NCBI RefSeq assembly: GCF_013032855.1
Contig: NZ_WQDA01000001.1
Span: 875,501 to 939,500, forward strand
DNA: 64,000 bases
Direction of reading: 5' to 3'
Origin: Ruegeria arenilitoris
Lineage (GTDB): Bacteria > Pseudomonadota > Alphaproteobacteria > Rhodobacterales > Rhodobacteraceae
In this document: positions 17,665 through 30,202 of the stretch, one piece after another
How the letters are laid out: every line of letters starts with the position of its first letter
Numbering within the stretch: position 1 is the stretch's first letter
Made by a program: the position numbers and the translations under genes
The notes under the pieces: generated by a model
The model's database searches: none
Told to the model about the DNA's origin: nothing
Seen by the model: the letters and a program-made list of their open reading frames with translations, nothing else

Positions 17665-19407
17665 ATGGCCCTGTCTCGTCGAACCGGTCAGCGTTTCCAG
17701 GGCTCGGTCTGGCCCGGCTTCGTTGATGCGATCACGGGGCTGCTTATGGTCATGACCTTTGTGCTGACCATTTTCATGGTCGTGCAGTTCGTGCTGCGCG
17801 AAACCATCTCCGGACAGGAAGACGAATTAACGGCCCTGTCGGACGAAGTGGCCGCCCTTGCGGATGCTTTGGGCCTGGAAGAGCGCGAGAACAGCCGCCT
17901 GCAGGCCCGGTTGGGGGCACTGAACACCACGCTGTCGCAGGCCGAAGAAGATCTGAGCCAGGCGCAGGCCTTGATCTCGTCACTCACCTCGGAGCGTGAC
18001 CAGCGCGCGGCCGAGTTGGAAGAGGCGCAGATTCGTATCACAGGGTTCGAAGCGCAAGTCGCCGCGCTTTTGGCTGATCAGGCGCGTGCGCAGGGCGATA
18101 TTGCCGAATTGGAATCCCAACGCGAGCAACTGCTGTCCGAGCAGGAGGCATTGAACCTAGCCTTGGCCCAAACCCGTGCGGAGGTGGATGCCCAGGCCGA
18201 GGCTGCACGGCTGGCGGCTGCACGCCGCGAAGCGTTGGAGGCCTTGGTAGCTGACCTTGAGCAAGCGGACAGCGCCCGCGCGGCCCAGATCGCGGAATTG
18301 CAAAGCCAACTGTCCGAGGAGGAAGCCGCACGCGTCGCCGAGGCTGCTGCCGCTGAGGCGCTGCGCAACAGACTGCAGAATGCGGATGCCGAATTGACGG
18401 CCATGACCCTGGCACTGGAAGAGCAGCGCAAGAAGGCCGAGGAAACACTTACACTGTTGGCCGCCGCTCAGACGGCCAAAGCCGAGCTTGAGCGGCAATT
18501 CGGTGAGTTGAATGACGAGGAGCTCAAGGCTCAGCTTGAAGCAGCCCTTGCGGCGCGAACCGAAGCCGAGGCCGAGGCCGAAAGCCAGCGGACGCTGGCC
18601 GAGCAGCGTGACGCCTTGCTTGCCGTTGCCCGGGAAACGATCGCCACCGAAAAGGCTCTTTCCGCCAAGGCGCAACGCCAGACGGCCCTGTTGAACCAGC
18701 AGATCGCCGCATTGCGCGGCCAATTGGGGTCGTTGCAGGCGCTGCTGGATGACTACAAGGACAGGAATGCCGAGGCCGAGGTGCAAATTCAGACCCTTGG
18801 TCAGGACCTGAACGCGGCCCTTGCCCGGGCCGCTTCCGAAGAACGGCGCCGCCGCTTGTTGGAAGAGGCCGAACGCGTCCGCCTGGAGGCCGAGGCCGAG
18901 AAACTGGCCGGCCAGAATCAGGAACTTACGGCACAGGCCGAAGACCTGCAGCGGTACCGCTCCGAGTTCTTTGGTCGCCTGCGCGACGTACTGGGCAACC
19001 AGGAAGGCGTTCGGATCGAGGGCGACCGCTTCGTATTCTCGTCCGAGGTGCTGTTCCCACCCGGTTCGGCGGTTCTGTCCGAGGATGGCCGGCGCGAGGT
19101 CGCGAAAGTGGCGGGCATTCTGAGTGGGATTGCGGCGGACATTCCGCCCGAATTGAACTGGGTCATCCGGGTCGACGGTCACACGGACAATATCCCGCTG
19201 AACGGAACAGGACGGTATCGAGACAATTGGGAGCTCAGCCAAGGGCGGGCGCTGTCGGTCGTGCGCTACATGGTCGAACAGTTGGGCATTCCGCCGGAAC
19301 GTCTGTCAGCAAACGGATTTGGAGAGTTTCAACCTGTCGATACGGCGGACACTCCGGAAGCGCGGGCAAAGAACCGTCGCATCGAATTGAAGCTGACCGA
19401 ACGCTAA
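17665..19407 (+). CDS. MotB/OmpA-type peptidoglycan-binding protein with long coiled coil
   Basis: This 580-residue protein has one N-terminal transmembrane helix, GFVDAITGLLMVMTFVLTIFMVVQF, with Asp21 where MotB and TolR keep the proton-carrying aspartate. A roughly 380-residue coiled coil, rich in A, E, Q, L and R, then crosses the periplasm. The OmpA/MotB domain (about 450-580) contains the peptidoglycan-binding pattern VDGHTDNIPL, ELSQGRALSVVRYM and AKNRRIELKL. It would anchor a proton-powered stator or tether to the cell wall, working with the channel gene immediately upstream. The target of the force is unknown. Confidence 0.9.
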   Translation: MALSRRTGQRFQGSVWPGFVDAITGLLMVMTFVLTIFMVVQFVLRETISGQEDELTALSDEVAALADALGLEERENSRLQARLGALNTTLSQAEEDLSQAQALISSLTSERDQRAAELEEAQIRITGFEAQVAALLADQARAQGDIAELESQREQLLSEQEALNLALAQTRAEVDAQAEAARLAAARREALEALVADLEQADSARAAQIAELQSQLSEEEAARVAEAAAAEALRNRLQNADAELTAMTLALEEQRKKAEETLTLLAAAQTAKAELERQFGELNDEELKAQLEAALAARTEAEAEAESQRTLAEQRDALLAVARETIATEKALSAKAQRQTALLNQQIAALRGQLGSLQALLDDYKDRNAEAEVQIQTLGQDLNAALARAASEERRRRLLEEAERVRLEAEAEKLAGQNQELTAQAEDLQRYRSEFFGRLRDVLGNQEGVRIEGDRFVFSSEVLFPPGSAVLSEDGRREVAKVAGILSGIAADIPPELNWVIRVDGHTDNIPLNGTGRYRDNWELSQGRALSVVRYMVEQLGIPPERLSANGFGEFQPVDTADTPEARAKNRRIELKLTER

Positions 19408-19414
19408 GCCAGTG

Positions 19415-20323
19415 TCAGCGCGGCCCGAAGCGGAAGCTGGGATCGGGTGTGCCCGCAAAACAGCGTGGAACAACCGGGTAGTCATCGGTCAGAAAATACG
19501 CGTAGGTGCCCGAAGGAAACTCGGTCGAAACGGTCATGGCGCCATTGCATTCATCGAGCGTTCCAAGCCCCGCCACGAACTCGTAGTCTTCGTTGAACGT
19601 TCCATCATGTCGTCCGTCAGGAGCGGCGCCGCCCGGGCGCTGTCCGGCCTTCAGCCGGTAGGAAGAGGTCATTTGCGTGACCTTGCCGCCTACCAAACCG
19701 GTTCGGGCGTAAATCGGAAACCCGTCCGCTGCATATCCGATCAACGGAGAGTGTTTTTTCGGTGACCAGCCCTGCATTTCGATCAGGCCGGTCGGAACCC
19801 CGTGGTAGTGATATTTTCCGTTTGGTTGGACATGCGCGAAATTGGCATCGAGTCCAAGGGCGATCGCGCCGCCCAAGGCATTGTAGGACCAGCCCGACCG
19901 GGGATCGCCGTGCCAGAATTCAGCGGCCAGTGGGTCAAAGACGACCCCAGTCAGGGACACGCCAAAATTCCACCCCATGCGCAGAGGCGTCGGGGTTGCA
20001 TTCGCCCTCGGAACGGCCGGCAGGTTCAACTTGACCGACTGCTCGGCGATTTGATGCGGGTTGCCTTTGTTCGGAAAGCGACCGACCAGATGATTGGGGA
20101 TGCCATTGCCGGTAATCGACAAGGCGCGGCCTTGTTCGGTGATCTCTGACCTGTTGACGCCTGGGTCGACGGTCGCCGGTTCCAGGTTCAACGGTTCCGC
20201 ACGGGTTTCGTCATGAAAGCGAAACCGATGCTGGGCAGAGGCGATTACGCCGACGACCGAGGCCGCGAAGGCGATGCTCCAAATGACGGCGATTTTTCTG
20301 GACACTGCGCTGCTCCACTCCAA
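19415..20323 (-). CDS. YHYH domain exported protein
   Basis: This 302-residue protein has an N-terminal hydrophobic segment (IAVIWSIAFAASVVGVIAS), probably a signal or anchor. The diagnostic YHYH motif lies in N-G-K-Y-H-Y-H-G-V-P near residue 162, followed by IGYAADGFPIYAR. The histidine cluster and the conserved aromatic residues suggest metal binding in the periplasm, but the family has no established activity. The C-terminus (NGAMTVSTEFPSGTYAYFLTDDYPVVPRCF) is typical of full-length members. It converges on the coiled-coil gene, with seven bases between the stops. Confidence 0.88.
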   Translation of the reverse strand: MEWSSAVSRKIAVIWSIAFAASVVGVIASAQHRFRFHDETRAEPLNLEPATVDPGVNRSEITEQGRALSITGNGIPNHLVGRFPNKGNPHQIAEQSVKLNLPAVPRANATPTPLRMGWNFGVSLTGVVFDPLAAEFWHGDPRSGWSYNALGGAIALGLDANFAHVQPNGKYHYHGVPTGLIEMQGWSPKKHSPLIGYAADGFPIYARTGLVGGKVTQMTSSYRLKAGQRPGGAAPDGRHDGTFNEDYEFVAGLGTLDECNGAMTVSTEFPSGTYAYFLTDDYPVVPRCFAGTPDPSFRFGPR

Positions 20324-20420
20324 AGGCTTTGGTCTGAAACGTGGCGCGCAGCGGTTTCCGTCGCTGGGAACTTTCTTTTTGGCGAATACTGGCGGGAGAG
20401 GGGGCGGTCTCTCAAGAAAT

Positions 20421-20458
20421 CGCCCGGCAGAACTGACTGCCGGGCGACGAGACTTTTT
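20421..20458. terminator. Hairpin after clpA
   Basis: CGCCCGGCAG (20421-20430) and CTGCCGGGCG (20437-20446) form a perfect 10-base stem with a 6-base loop. On the minus strand it follows clpA and leads into ATTTCTT. On the plus strand it precedes six T residues at 20453-20458. It most likely ends clpA transcription. Confidence 0.75.
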
Positions 20459-20473
20459 TGATTGAACCGAGGT

Positions 20474-22798
20474 CTAGTCCGCGGTCAGCAGCGGCGGCTT
20501 GTCGCCCGAGATCCGCGGATTGTCGGGGCCGATAATCTCGAGATCCAGATCGCCTCTCTTGACCGAGACCCGCACAACACCACCCTTGGCCAGCTTTCCG
20601 AACAGCAGTTCTTCGGCCAACGGTTTCTTGATGTGCTCCTGGATGACCCGGCCCAGAGGCCGTGCGCCCATCTTGTCGTCATAACCCTTGTCGGCCAGCC
20701 ACTCGGCAGCTTTCGGGGTCAGGTCGATGGTAACGCCACGATCCAGCAGTTGCGCCTCAAGCTGCAGGACGAACTTCTCGACCACCTGCAGGATGACCTC
20801 TTTCGGCAGCGGGGCGAACGAGATCACCGCGTCCAGACGGTTGCGGAATTCAGGGGTGAACATCCGTTCGATCGCGGCGGTATCTTCACCCTCACGCCGG
20901 TCGCGGGCAAAGCCGATTGCGGCCTTGGCCTGTTCCTGCGCGCCCGCGTTCGAGGTCATGATCAACACCACATTGCGGAAGTTCACCGTCCGGCCGTTGT
21001 GATCGGTCAGCTCGCCGTGGTCCATCACCTGCAGCAGGATGTTAAACACATCCGGGTGCGCCTTCTCGATCTCGTCCAGCAGCAGCACGCAATGCGGGTG
21101 CTGGTCAACGCCGTCAGTCAGCAGTCCGCCCTGATCGAAGCCGACATAGCCCGGAGGCGCACCGATCAGACGGCTGACCGCGTGTTTCTCCATGTATTCC
21201 GACATGTCGAAGCGCAGCAGTTCCACGCCGAGTGTATCGGCCAGTTGCTTGGCGACCTCGGTTTTGCCCACACCGGTCGGGCCGGCGAACAGGTAGTTTC
21301 CGATCGGTTTTTCCGGCTCGCGCAGACCGGCCCGTGCCAGCTTGATTGCGCTGGACAGAGCCTCGATTGCCTGGTCCTGCCCGAACACCACCCGTTTCAA
21401 CGAGTTCTCAAGGTCCTTCAGAACCTCGGCATCGTCCTTGGTGACATTCTTCGGCGGAATGCGCGCGATCTTGGCCACCACGGCCTCGATCTCCTTGACG
21501 CCGATGGTCTTGCGCCGCTTGCTTTCGGCCACAAGATGCTGGGCCGCACCGGCCTCGTCGATCACGTCGATCGCCTTATCAGGCAGTTTGCGGTCGTTGA
21601 TGTAACGCGCAGACAGCTCGACCGCGGTCTTGATCGCGTCGGCGGTGTATTTGATGTCGTGATGCTCTTCGAAATAGGGCTTGAGACCGCGCAGGATCTT
21701 CACGCTGTCCTCGACCGAGGGTTCGTTCACGTCGATCTTCTGGAACCGGCGCGACAGCGCGCGGTCTTTCTCGAAGTGCTGGCGGAACTCCTTGTAGGTG
21801 GTCGAGCCCATGGTGCGCAGCTTGCCGCCCTGCAACGCAGGTTTCAGCAGGTTCGAGGCATCCATGGCGCCGCCCGAAGTTGCACCCGCACCGATCACGG
21901 TGTGAATCTCATCAATGAACAGCACGGCGTCTGGGTGATCCTCAAGCTCGGTCACCACGGCCTTGAGCCGCTCTTCGAAGTCGCCGCGATAGCGCGTGCC
22001 GGCCAGCAATGCGCCCATGTCCAGCGAATAGATGGTGGTGTTGGCCAGAACGTCTGGCGCGTCGCCTTGGACGATCTTATAGGCCAAGCCTTCGGCAATC
22101 GCCGTCTTGCCCACGCCCGGATCACCCACCAGCAGCGGGTTGTTCTTACGGCGGCGGCACAGAACCTGGATGCAGCGCTCGACCTCGTCGGCGCGACCGA
22201 TCAGCGGATCGACGTCGCCGGCGCGGGATTTGGCGTTCAGGTCCACGCAATACTTGCCCAACGCGCTTTCCTTCTGGTCGGCCTCACCGGAGGCGTTCTG
22301 CGCTTCCTCTTCACCCTGATCGGCGCCGGTCACCGGACGATTTTCACCAAACGCCGGGTCTTTGGCGACGCCGTGGGCGATGAAATTCACCGCGTCATAC
22401 CGCGTCATGTCCTGCTCTTGCAGGAAATATGCAGCGTTGCTTTCCCGTTCGGCAAAGATGGCCACCAGAACATTCGCTCCGGTCACCTCGGTCCGGCCCG
22501 AGCTTTGCACATGGATCGCGGCGCGCTGGATAACACGCTGGAACGCAGCTGTCGGTACGGCTTCGGACCCGTCGATGTCTGTCACCAGATTGGACAGATC
22601 CTCGTCGATGAACTCGACCAGAGAGCTGCGCAATTCGTCCAGATCCACGCTGCACGCCTTCATGACGCGCACCGCATCGGGTTCTTCCAGCAGCGCCAGC
22701 AGCAGATGCTCCAGCGTTGCGAATTCATGACGCCGTTCGTTTGCAGCCGCCAGGGCCGCGTGAATGGCTTGTTCCAGTGTGCTCGAGAATGAAGGCAC
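20474..22798 (-). CDS. clpA: ATP-dependent Clp protease ATP-binding subunit ClpA
   Basis: This 774-residue AAA+ unfoldase feeds substrates to ClpP. It has an N-terminal repeat domain (about 1-145). A first ATPase module has Walker A GDPGVGKTAIAEGL near residue 221 and Walker B VLFIDEIHT near 286. A second has GPTGVGKTEVAKQL near 500 and LLLDEIEKAHPD near 573, and the C-terminus is typical of ClpA. The middle domain of ClpB is missing. clpS, usually its neighbour, is not adjacent here. Upstream on the minus strand a CCCTTGAA heat-shock-like -35 (22903-22910) lacks a convincing -10. Confidence 0.96.
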   Translation of the reverse strand: MPSFSSTLEQAIHAALAAANERRHEFATLEHLLLALLEEPDAVRVMKACSVDLDELRSSLVEFIDEDLSNLVTDIDGSEAVPTAAFQRVIQRAAIHVQSSGRTEVTGANVLVAIFAERESNAAYFLQEQDMTRYDAVNFIAHGVAKDPAFGENRPVTGADQGEEEAQNASGEADQKESALGKYCVDLNAKSRAGDVDPLIGRADEVERCIQVLCRRRKNNPLLVGDPGVGKTAIAEGLAYKIVQGDAPDVLANTTIYSLDMGALLAGTRYRGDFEERLKAVVTELEDHPDAVLFIDEIHTVIGAGATSGGAMDASNLLKPALQGGKLRTMGSTTYKEFRQHFEKDRALSRRFQKIDVNEPSVEDSVKILRGLKPYFEEHHDIKYTADAIKTAVELSARYINDRKLPDKAIDVIDEAGAAQHLVAESKRRKTIGVKEIEAVVAKIARIPPKNVTKDDAEVLKDLENSLKRVVFGQDQAIEALSSAIKLARAGLREPEKPIGNYLFAGPTGVGKTEVAKQLADTLGVELLRFDMSEYMEKHAVSRLIGAPPGYVGFDQGGLLTDGVDQHPHCVLLLDEIEKAHPDVFNILLQVMDHGELTDHNGRTVNFRNVVLIMTSNAGAQEQAKAAIGFARDRREGEDTAAIERMFTPEFRNRLDAVISFAPLPKEVILQVVEKFVLQLEAQLLDRGVTIDLTPKAAEWLADKGYDDKMGARPLGRVIQEHIKKPLAEELLFGKLAKGGVVRVSVKRGDLDLEIIGPDNPRISGDKPPLLTAD

Positions 22799-22972
22799 GC
22801 GGGTGCTCCTCTGTATTGGGCCGGAAGGGGTTCGAGTATTGGCCGGATCCCCATCCCAACCATGACCTCATACTATTAGAGTTTGGTTGATCATGGCGCG
22901 GCTTCAAGGGTTTTCTTTCACTTGACAGTCACATTTAACGTGACCGTGGCCGTGAAGAAGTCCAATTAGGCA

Positions 22973-23740
22973 TCAGAAGCGGTCTTTTCTACCCCGGATC
23001 TCGGCAAAAACGGCGACCGGGTCAGCCCCCACCATTCCAAGCTGTGCCTGAATCTTGGGATCAGTCGCGCGCAGGAACGGATTGGTCGCCTTTTCCACGC
23101 CCAGATTTGACGGCACGGTCGCGCGACCCTCTGCCCGAGCCTGATCGATCTCATGCACCCGTTGCTGCAGCGCTGTGTTGTCAGGATCGATGGTTACCGC
23201 AAATCGTGCGTTTGACTGGGTGTATTCGTGACCCGAGCAGACCGACGTCTCGTCGGGCAAAGCCGCGAGTTTCGAAAGCGAGGTCCACATTTGCGCTGCG
23301 TCTCCTTCGAACAAGCGGCCGCATCCCAGCGCCATCAGGCTGTCGGCCGTGAACACCACCGCGCTTTTGGGCAAGTAATACGCCACATGTCCCACCGTGT
23401 GCCCCGAGACATCCAGAACCTCGACGGGTTCGCCCCCAATCTCGAACCGGTCACCGTCAGCCACCTGTTTGTCGAGGGGAGGAAGCCGGTGAACGTCGGC
23501 CGCCGCACCAATCACCTGTGCTGGGTGCTGCTCGAGGATGCCCGGCAAGCCGTCGACGTGATCCCAGTGGTGATGGGTCAGAAGGACATGGCTCAGGCGC
23601 CAGCCGCGTGCGGTCAATTCGGCCAGAATGGGTCCGGCCTCCGGAGCGTCGACCAGGGCTGTCTGTCCGCTTGCATGGTCATGTGCCAGAAAAGCATAGT
23701 TGTCGCTGAGACAGGGGATGGTGACGATCTCAAGAGGCAT
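22973..23740 (-). CDS. gloB: Hydroxyacylglutathione hydrolase (glyoxalase II)
   Basis: This 255-residue metallo-beta-lactamase-fold hydrolase splits S-lactoylglutathione to lactate and glutathione in methylglyoxal detoxification. The metal-binding [10 protein letters not shown] lies near residues 55-64. A second ligand set lies in [12 protein letters not shown] near 114, an aspartate lies in [18 protein letters not shown], and the C-terminal [13 protein letters not shown] is the glutathione-binding side. The length is normal. It is divergent from a methyltransferase gene, with 61 bases between the starts. Confidence 0.96.
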   Translation of the reverse strand: MPLEIVTIPCLSDNYAFLAHDHASGQTALVDAPEAGPILAELTARGWRLSHVLLTHHHWDHVDGLPGILEQHPAQVIGAAADVHRLPPLDKQVADGDRFEIGGEPVEVLDVSGHTVGHVAYYLPKSAVVFTADSLMALGCGRLFEGDAAQMWTSLSKLAALPDETSVCSGHEYTQSNARFAVTIDPDNTALQQRVHEIDQARAEGRATVPSNLGVEKATNPFLRATDPKIQAQLGMVGADPVAVFAEIRGRKDRF

Positions 23741-23801
23741 GGCCTTTTGCCCTTTCGTTGCTAGACTGCGCTCAGCTAAGCCGATCGATCGGGTATCTGC
23801 A

Positions 23802-24536
23802 ATGCATCTTGATGTGCAGGATCTTAGGAACTTCTACTACCGCAGCACGCTGGGGCGTGCGGCGCAGGCTGCCATTCGTGGCCGGCTGATCGAACTGTGG
23901 CCCGAGGCCAAGGGCCAGACGGTGGCCGGATTCGGCTTTGCGGTGCCTCTGTTGCGCCCTTATCTTGCGGACGCGCGGCGTGTCATCGGCCTGATGCCCG
24001 GACCGCAAGGGGTGATGCCTTGGCCCGCCGGTATGCAGAACGTGTCGGTGCTGACCGAGGAAACCCGATGGCCGATCGAAACCGGTCATGTGGACAAGCT
24101 GGTGGTCATGCACGGGCTCGAGACCTCGGAACGGCCTAGTCAACTGCTTGAAGAATGCTGGCGTGTTCTGGGGCCGGGAGGTCGGGCGGTGTTCGTCGTT
24201 CCCAATCGGGCCGGGCTTTGGTCCCGAACCGACCGAACGCCCTTTGGTTACGGACATCCGTATTCGGCAACCCAGTTGGAGAACCAGTTGCGCGCACATC
24301 ATTTCGTGCCCGAGATGCACTGTTCCGCGCTTTACCTGCCGCCCTCGTTCCGGCGGTTCTGGCTGCGCTCGGGTGGGTTGATCGAAAAGACAGGGCAACG
24401 GATCCCGACCATCATGGCCGGTGGTGTTCTGATGGTCGAAGCCAGCAAGCTCGTGCGGCCACCAAGCGGCAGCGTGACCAAGGATGCTGAAAAACGCCCC
24501 ATCAAAGCGTTGGACGGATTGCTGAAGCCGGCGTGA
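23802..24536 (+). CDS. Class I SAM-dependent methyltransferase
   Basis: This is a 244-residue protein. The start at ATG 23802 gives [19 protein letters not shown]; an earlier in-frame start would overlap gloB. The methyltransferase core shows degenerate motif I ([15 protein letters not shown]), a central [42 protein letters not shown] resembling the post-I and motif III region of the type 11 family, and a conserved [11 protein letters not shown]. The substrate is unknown. Its divergent pairing with gloB is common in alphaproteobacteria as far as I recall. Motif I lacks the usual GxGxG, so SAM binding is not certain. Confidence 0.8.
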   Translation: MHLDVQDLRNFYYRSTLGRAAQAAIRGRLIELWPEAKGQTVAGFGFAVPLLRPYLADARRVIGLMPGPQGVMPWPAGMQNVSVLTEETRWPIETGHVDKLVVMHGLETSERPSQLLEECWRVLGPGGRAVFVVPNRAGLWSRTDRTPFGYGHPYSATQLENQLRAHHFVPEMHCSALYLPPSFRRFWLRSGGLIEKTGQRIPTIMAGGVLMVEASKLVRPPSGSVTKDAEKRPIKALDGLLKPA

Positions 24537-24848
24537 ACTGGCGCGCATCCACAAGCGCGGGATTCCCGGAAACATGAGGGAAAAAGGCCACAGGAATCGC
24601 TAAAACAGGCAACTTGGTAACATTTTTCACGCCGGCGAATGGGTTCAAACCGTCGCAGTTTCCGTAACCAATTGAAAAGAAAGATTTTGTGGATAAAGCT
24701 GAGCCCGGCATAACATATTGCTAGGTGGCTTAGGCTCTGCTACATCCCCGGTGATTTTGATCCCCGCCCTTTCAGGACGGGGTTTCCTCACGCCCCCGGT
24801 TCAGCTGCCACACGCGAAATCGGGGCCTAAAATATCGGAAGGGTGGAC
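24537..24848 (+). other. Intergenic and leader region of the ATP synthase operon
   Basis: I see no gene in these 312 bases. They hold a weak promoter candidate (24687-24716) and a hairpin, CCCCG at 24762-24766 with CGGGG at 24778-24782, followed by TTTCC. That hairpin could act as an attenuator or stabilise the long leader of the atpHAGDC transcript. The first 130 bases show nothing recognisable. Confidence 0.5.
24687..24716 (+). promoter_or_regulatory. Candidate promoter of the atpHAGDC operon
   Basis: TTGTGG at 24687-24692 is followed after 18 bases by TAACAT at 24711-24716; CATAAC at 24709 gives a 16-base spacing instead. It lies about 135 bases before atpH. Motif match only. Confidence 0.3.
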
Positions 24849-25409
24849 GTGTCCGAACCAGCTTCGATTTCGACGGGCATAGCCAAACGCTATGCAACGG
24901 CGATCTTCGAGATCGCAAAAGAGAACAAGGACCTTGCAGGTCTGGAAACCGGCATCAATGACCTTTCGGCTGCATTGAGTGAAAGCGCGGACCTGCGCGA
25001 GGTGATCTCTTCGCCGCTGATCTCCCGGGCCGACCAGCAGGCGGCCATCACCGCCGTGGCCGACAAGATGGGCCTGCACCCGATCATGCGCAACACGCTG
25101 GCTCTGATGGCGCAGAAGCGCCGTCTGTTCGTGCTGCCACAGCTGATCAAGGTTCTGCGCGAAATGCTGGCCGACGAGCGCGGCGAAGTGACTGCCGAAG
25201 TTGCCTCGGCCAAGGCGCTGACCAAGACCCAGCTGGAAAAACTGTCCAAGACACTGTCCGAGCGCGTAGGCAAGGACGTGACCATCAATGCGACCGTCGA
25301 TGAAAGCCTCATCGGTGGTCTTGTCGTCAAAGTGGGCTCGCAGATGATCGACAGTTCGATCCGCTCCAAGCTCAACTCCCTACAGAATGCAATGAAAGAG
25401 GTCGGATAA
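24849..25409 (+). CDS. atpH: F1 ATP synthase delta subunit
   Basis: This 186-residue subunit forms part of the peripheral stalk and links F1 alpha to the F0 b subunit. GTG 24849 is preferred because GGAAGGG at 24837-24843 lies five bases before it; a GTG at 24843 overlaps that site. Typical features are the N-terminal helical bundle (IAKRYATAIFEIAKEN, about residues 8-23) and the C-terminal GGLVVKVGSQMIDSSIRSKLNSL. The stop is followed directly by the atpA ATG. As in other alphaproteobacteria the F0 genes are not in this operon. Confidence 0.95.
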   Translation: MSEPASISTGIAKRYATAIFEIAKENKDLAGLETGINDLSAALSESADLREVISSPLISRADQQAAITAVADKMGLHPIMRNTLALMAQKRRLFVLPQLIKVLREMLADERGEVTAEVASAKALTKTQLEKLSKTLSERVGKDVTINATVDESLIGGLVVKVGSQMIDSSIRSKLNSLQNAMKEVG

Positions 25410-26948
<1,539 letters not shown>

Positions 26949-26960
26949 GGAGACGCGGCG

Positions 26961-27839
26961 ATGCCAAGTCTAAAGGACCTTAAAAACAGGATCGAGTCGG
27001 TCAAATCGACCCGCAAGATCACCAAGGCCATGCAGATGGTCGCGGCTGCAAAACTGCGCCGCGCCCAGGAATCTGCCGAAGCCTCGCGCCCCTATGCCGA
27101 GCGGTTCAATGCCGTGATGGCGGGGCTGGCGGCGTCGGTCGGGGGCAGCGATAGCGCCCCCAAGCTGCTCCGTGGTACGGGCAGTGATGATGTCCATCTG
27201 CTGGTCGTGATGACAGCTGAACGCGGCCTGTGTGGCGGCTTCAACTCGAACATCGCCAAGCTGGCCCGCCAGAAGGCGGAAGAGCTGCGCCTCAAAGGCA
27301 AGACGGTCAAGGTTCTGACCGTCGGCAAGAAAGGCCGCGACGCGCTCAAGCGTGATCTGGGCGATCTGTTCGTCGGTCATGTCGACCTGAGCGAAGTAAA
27401 ACGCATTGGTTACACCAACGCGCAGGACATCGCGAAGGACATCCTGTCCCGCTTTGACGGGGGTGAGTTCGATGTTGCCACGATCTTCTACTCGAAGTTC
27501 GTCAACGTTGTGACCCAGATTCCGACGGCACAGCAGGTAATCCCCGCCTCGTTCGAAGACGAAGCGACGGGTGACGACAGCGGTGCCATCTTCGACTACG
27601 AGCCCAGCGAAGAGGCCATCCTGGCCGACCTGCTGCCCAAGGGGGTCGCGACAGCGATCTTCTCGGCTCTGCTCGAAAACGGTGCGTCTGAACAGGGTGC
27701 ACGGATGTCCGCGATGGACAACGCGACACGCAATGCGGGCGAGATGATCGACAAGCTGACGATCCAGTTCAACCGCTCGCGTCAGGCCGTGATCACCAAC
27801 GAGCTGATTGAAATTATTTCCGGCGCCGAAGCGCTGTAA
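26961..27839 (+). CDS. atpG: F1 ATP synthase gamma subunit
   Basis: This 292-residue central-stalk rotor subunit has a typical N-terminal helix, [35 protein letters not shown]. The conserved [16 protein letters not shown] lies near residue 76, and the C-terminal helix [43 protein letters not shown] inserts into the alpha3beta3 ring. AAGGAG lies before ATG 26961. An acidic insertion near 195-215 ([20 protein letters not shown]) is at the usual place for variable loops. Confidence 0.98.
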   Translation: MPSLKDLKNRIESVKSTRKITKAMQMVAAAKLRRAQESAEASRPYAERFNAVMAGLAASVGGSDSAPKLLRGTGSDDVHLLVVMTAERGLCGGFNSNIAKLARQKAEELRLKGKTVKVLTVGKKGRDALKRDLGDLFVGHVDLSEVKRIGYTNAQDIAKDILSRFDGGEFDVATIFYSKFVNVVTQIPTAQQVIPASFEDEATGDDSGAIFDYEPSEEAILADLLPKGVATAIFSALLENGASEQGARMSAMDNATRNAGEMIDKLTIQFNRSRQAVITNELIEIISGAEAL

Positions 27840-29282
<1,443 letters not shown>

Positions 29283-29294
29283 GGAGTATCCCCG

Positions 29295-29705
29295 ATGGCA
29301 AACACGATGCAATTCGACCTCGTCAGCCCGGAGCGGAGCCTTGCTTCGCTTCAGGCCAGCGCGGTCCAGATTCCCGGTGCGGACGGGGACATGACGGCGA
29401 TGCCCGATCATGCCCCCACCATTACCACGCTGCGTCCGGGCATCCTGAAGGTCGAAGCGCCCGAAGGGACCAGCGAATACCTGGTCACCGGCGGGTTTGC
29501 CCAGATCAACGGCGATGCTCTGTCGGTGCTGGCCGAAAAGGCCATCCCGGTTGACGAAGTGACCCGCACCCATCTGGACGAGCTGATTGCCGAGGCTCGC
29601 GCCTCGCACGAGGCGGCTAAGGAAAACGGCGAACAGACCATTGTCGACGAGGCAGCCAAGCTGCTGGCCGACATGGAAGCGCTGGGAACGCATATGAGCC
29701 TGTAA
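29295..29705 (+). CDS. atpC: F1 ATP synthase epsilon subunit
   Basis: This 136-residue epsilon subunit couples the rotor to the c ring and inhibits reverse ATP hydrolysis. The N-terminal beta-sandwich ([44 protein letters not shown]) is typical, and the C-terminal helices (about residues 90-136) are somewhat short and end in MSL. It completes the atpHAGDC transcript and is followed by a strong terminator. Confidence 0.96.
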   Translation: MANTMQFDLVSPERSLASLQASAVQIPGADGDMTAMPDHAPTITTLRPGILKVEAPEGTSEYLVTGGFAQINGDALSVLAEKAIPVDEVTRTHLDELIAEARASHEAAKENGEQTIVDEAAKLLADMEALGTHMSL

Positions 29706-29730
29706 CGGCTGATGTGCTGTCAGAATTGGA

Positions 29731-29760
29731 AACGGCCCTGCTGTTGCGGGGCCGTTTTTT
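29731..29760 (+). terminator. Rho-independent terminator after atpC
   Basis: AACGGCCC (29731-29738) pairs with GGGCCGTT (29749-29756), and the stem runs into a T-run ending at 29760. It lies 26 bases after the atpC stop and ends the F1 operon. Confidence 0.9.
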
Positions 29761-29819
29761 GTCGTGATTTCGCCGAAAGGTCAGGATAAGTTGCGGAAAT
29801 TCATAGGAATTGATGCGCA

Positions 29820-30170
29820 ATGAAGAAATTCTTGACCCACCCCATCGGAATTGACCGAGGTGAAGAGGTTCTGTTCTCGGAATTCGCAGATGGTGGAGAC
29901 ATGTGGACGGGCGAGGGGCCGCGGGAACGACGCCGGCCCGTCACCTTCAGCCAACCCTTCCGCACCCCGCCCGTCGTGCAGATTGGAGTGTCCTTGTGGG
30001 ATGTCGATACCTCATCGGCTTTGCGCGCCGAGCTGCTGTCCGAAAATGTTACAACCACGGGCTTTGATGCGGTGTTCCGGACGTGGTCGGACACCCGAAT
30101 CGCCCGGATCCGCGTGGCATGGACCGCGATCGGGGAAGTTGCCCACGAGGACGACTGGGACATCTCCTGA
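29820..30170 (+). CDS. H-type lectin domain protein
   Basis: This 116-residue protein matches the H-type lectin fold first seen in snail agglutinin. A GDMWTGEGPRERRRPVTFSQPFRTPPVVQIGVSLWDVD stretch (about 25-63) leads into the two characteristic strands, ending in RIRVAWTAIGEV. H-type lectins bind N-acetylgalactosamine through a shallow site; whether the sugar contacts are kept cannot be judged here. No signal peptide is visible, so it is probably cytoplasmic or exported by another route. It sits behind the atpC terminator and needs its own promoter. Confidence 0.8.
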   Translation: MKKFLTHPIGIDRGEEVLFSEFADGGDMWTGEGPRERRRPVTFSQPFRTPPVVQIGVSLWDVDTSSALRAELLSENVTTTGFDAVFRTWSDTRIARIRVAWTAIGEVAHEDDWDIS

Positions 30171-30202
30171 CCTGCCGTTCCCAGCGGGCCATCCGTAATG
30201 AC

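Noticed and set aside
16483..19407. Zorya-type anti-phage defence (ZorAB-like proteins)
   Set aside because: Only the channel and wall-anchor genes are present; no ZorC/ZorD or ZorE-like gene adjoins them, and the surroundings are housekeeping genes.
20462..22792. Plus-strand frame opposite clpA
   Set aside because: It is an antisense shadow of the complete clpA gene.
22903..22910. RpoH promoter upstream of clpA
   Set aside because: CCCTTGAA matches the -35 but no CCCATNT-type -10 lies at a suitable distance.
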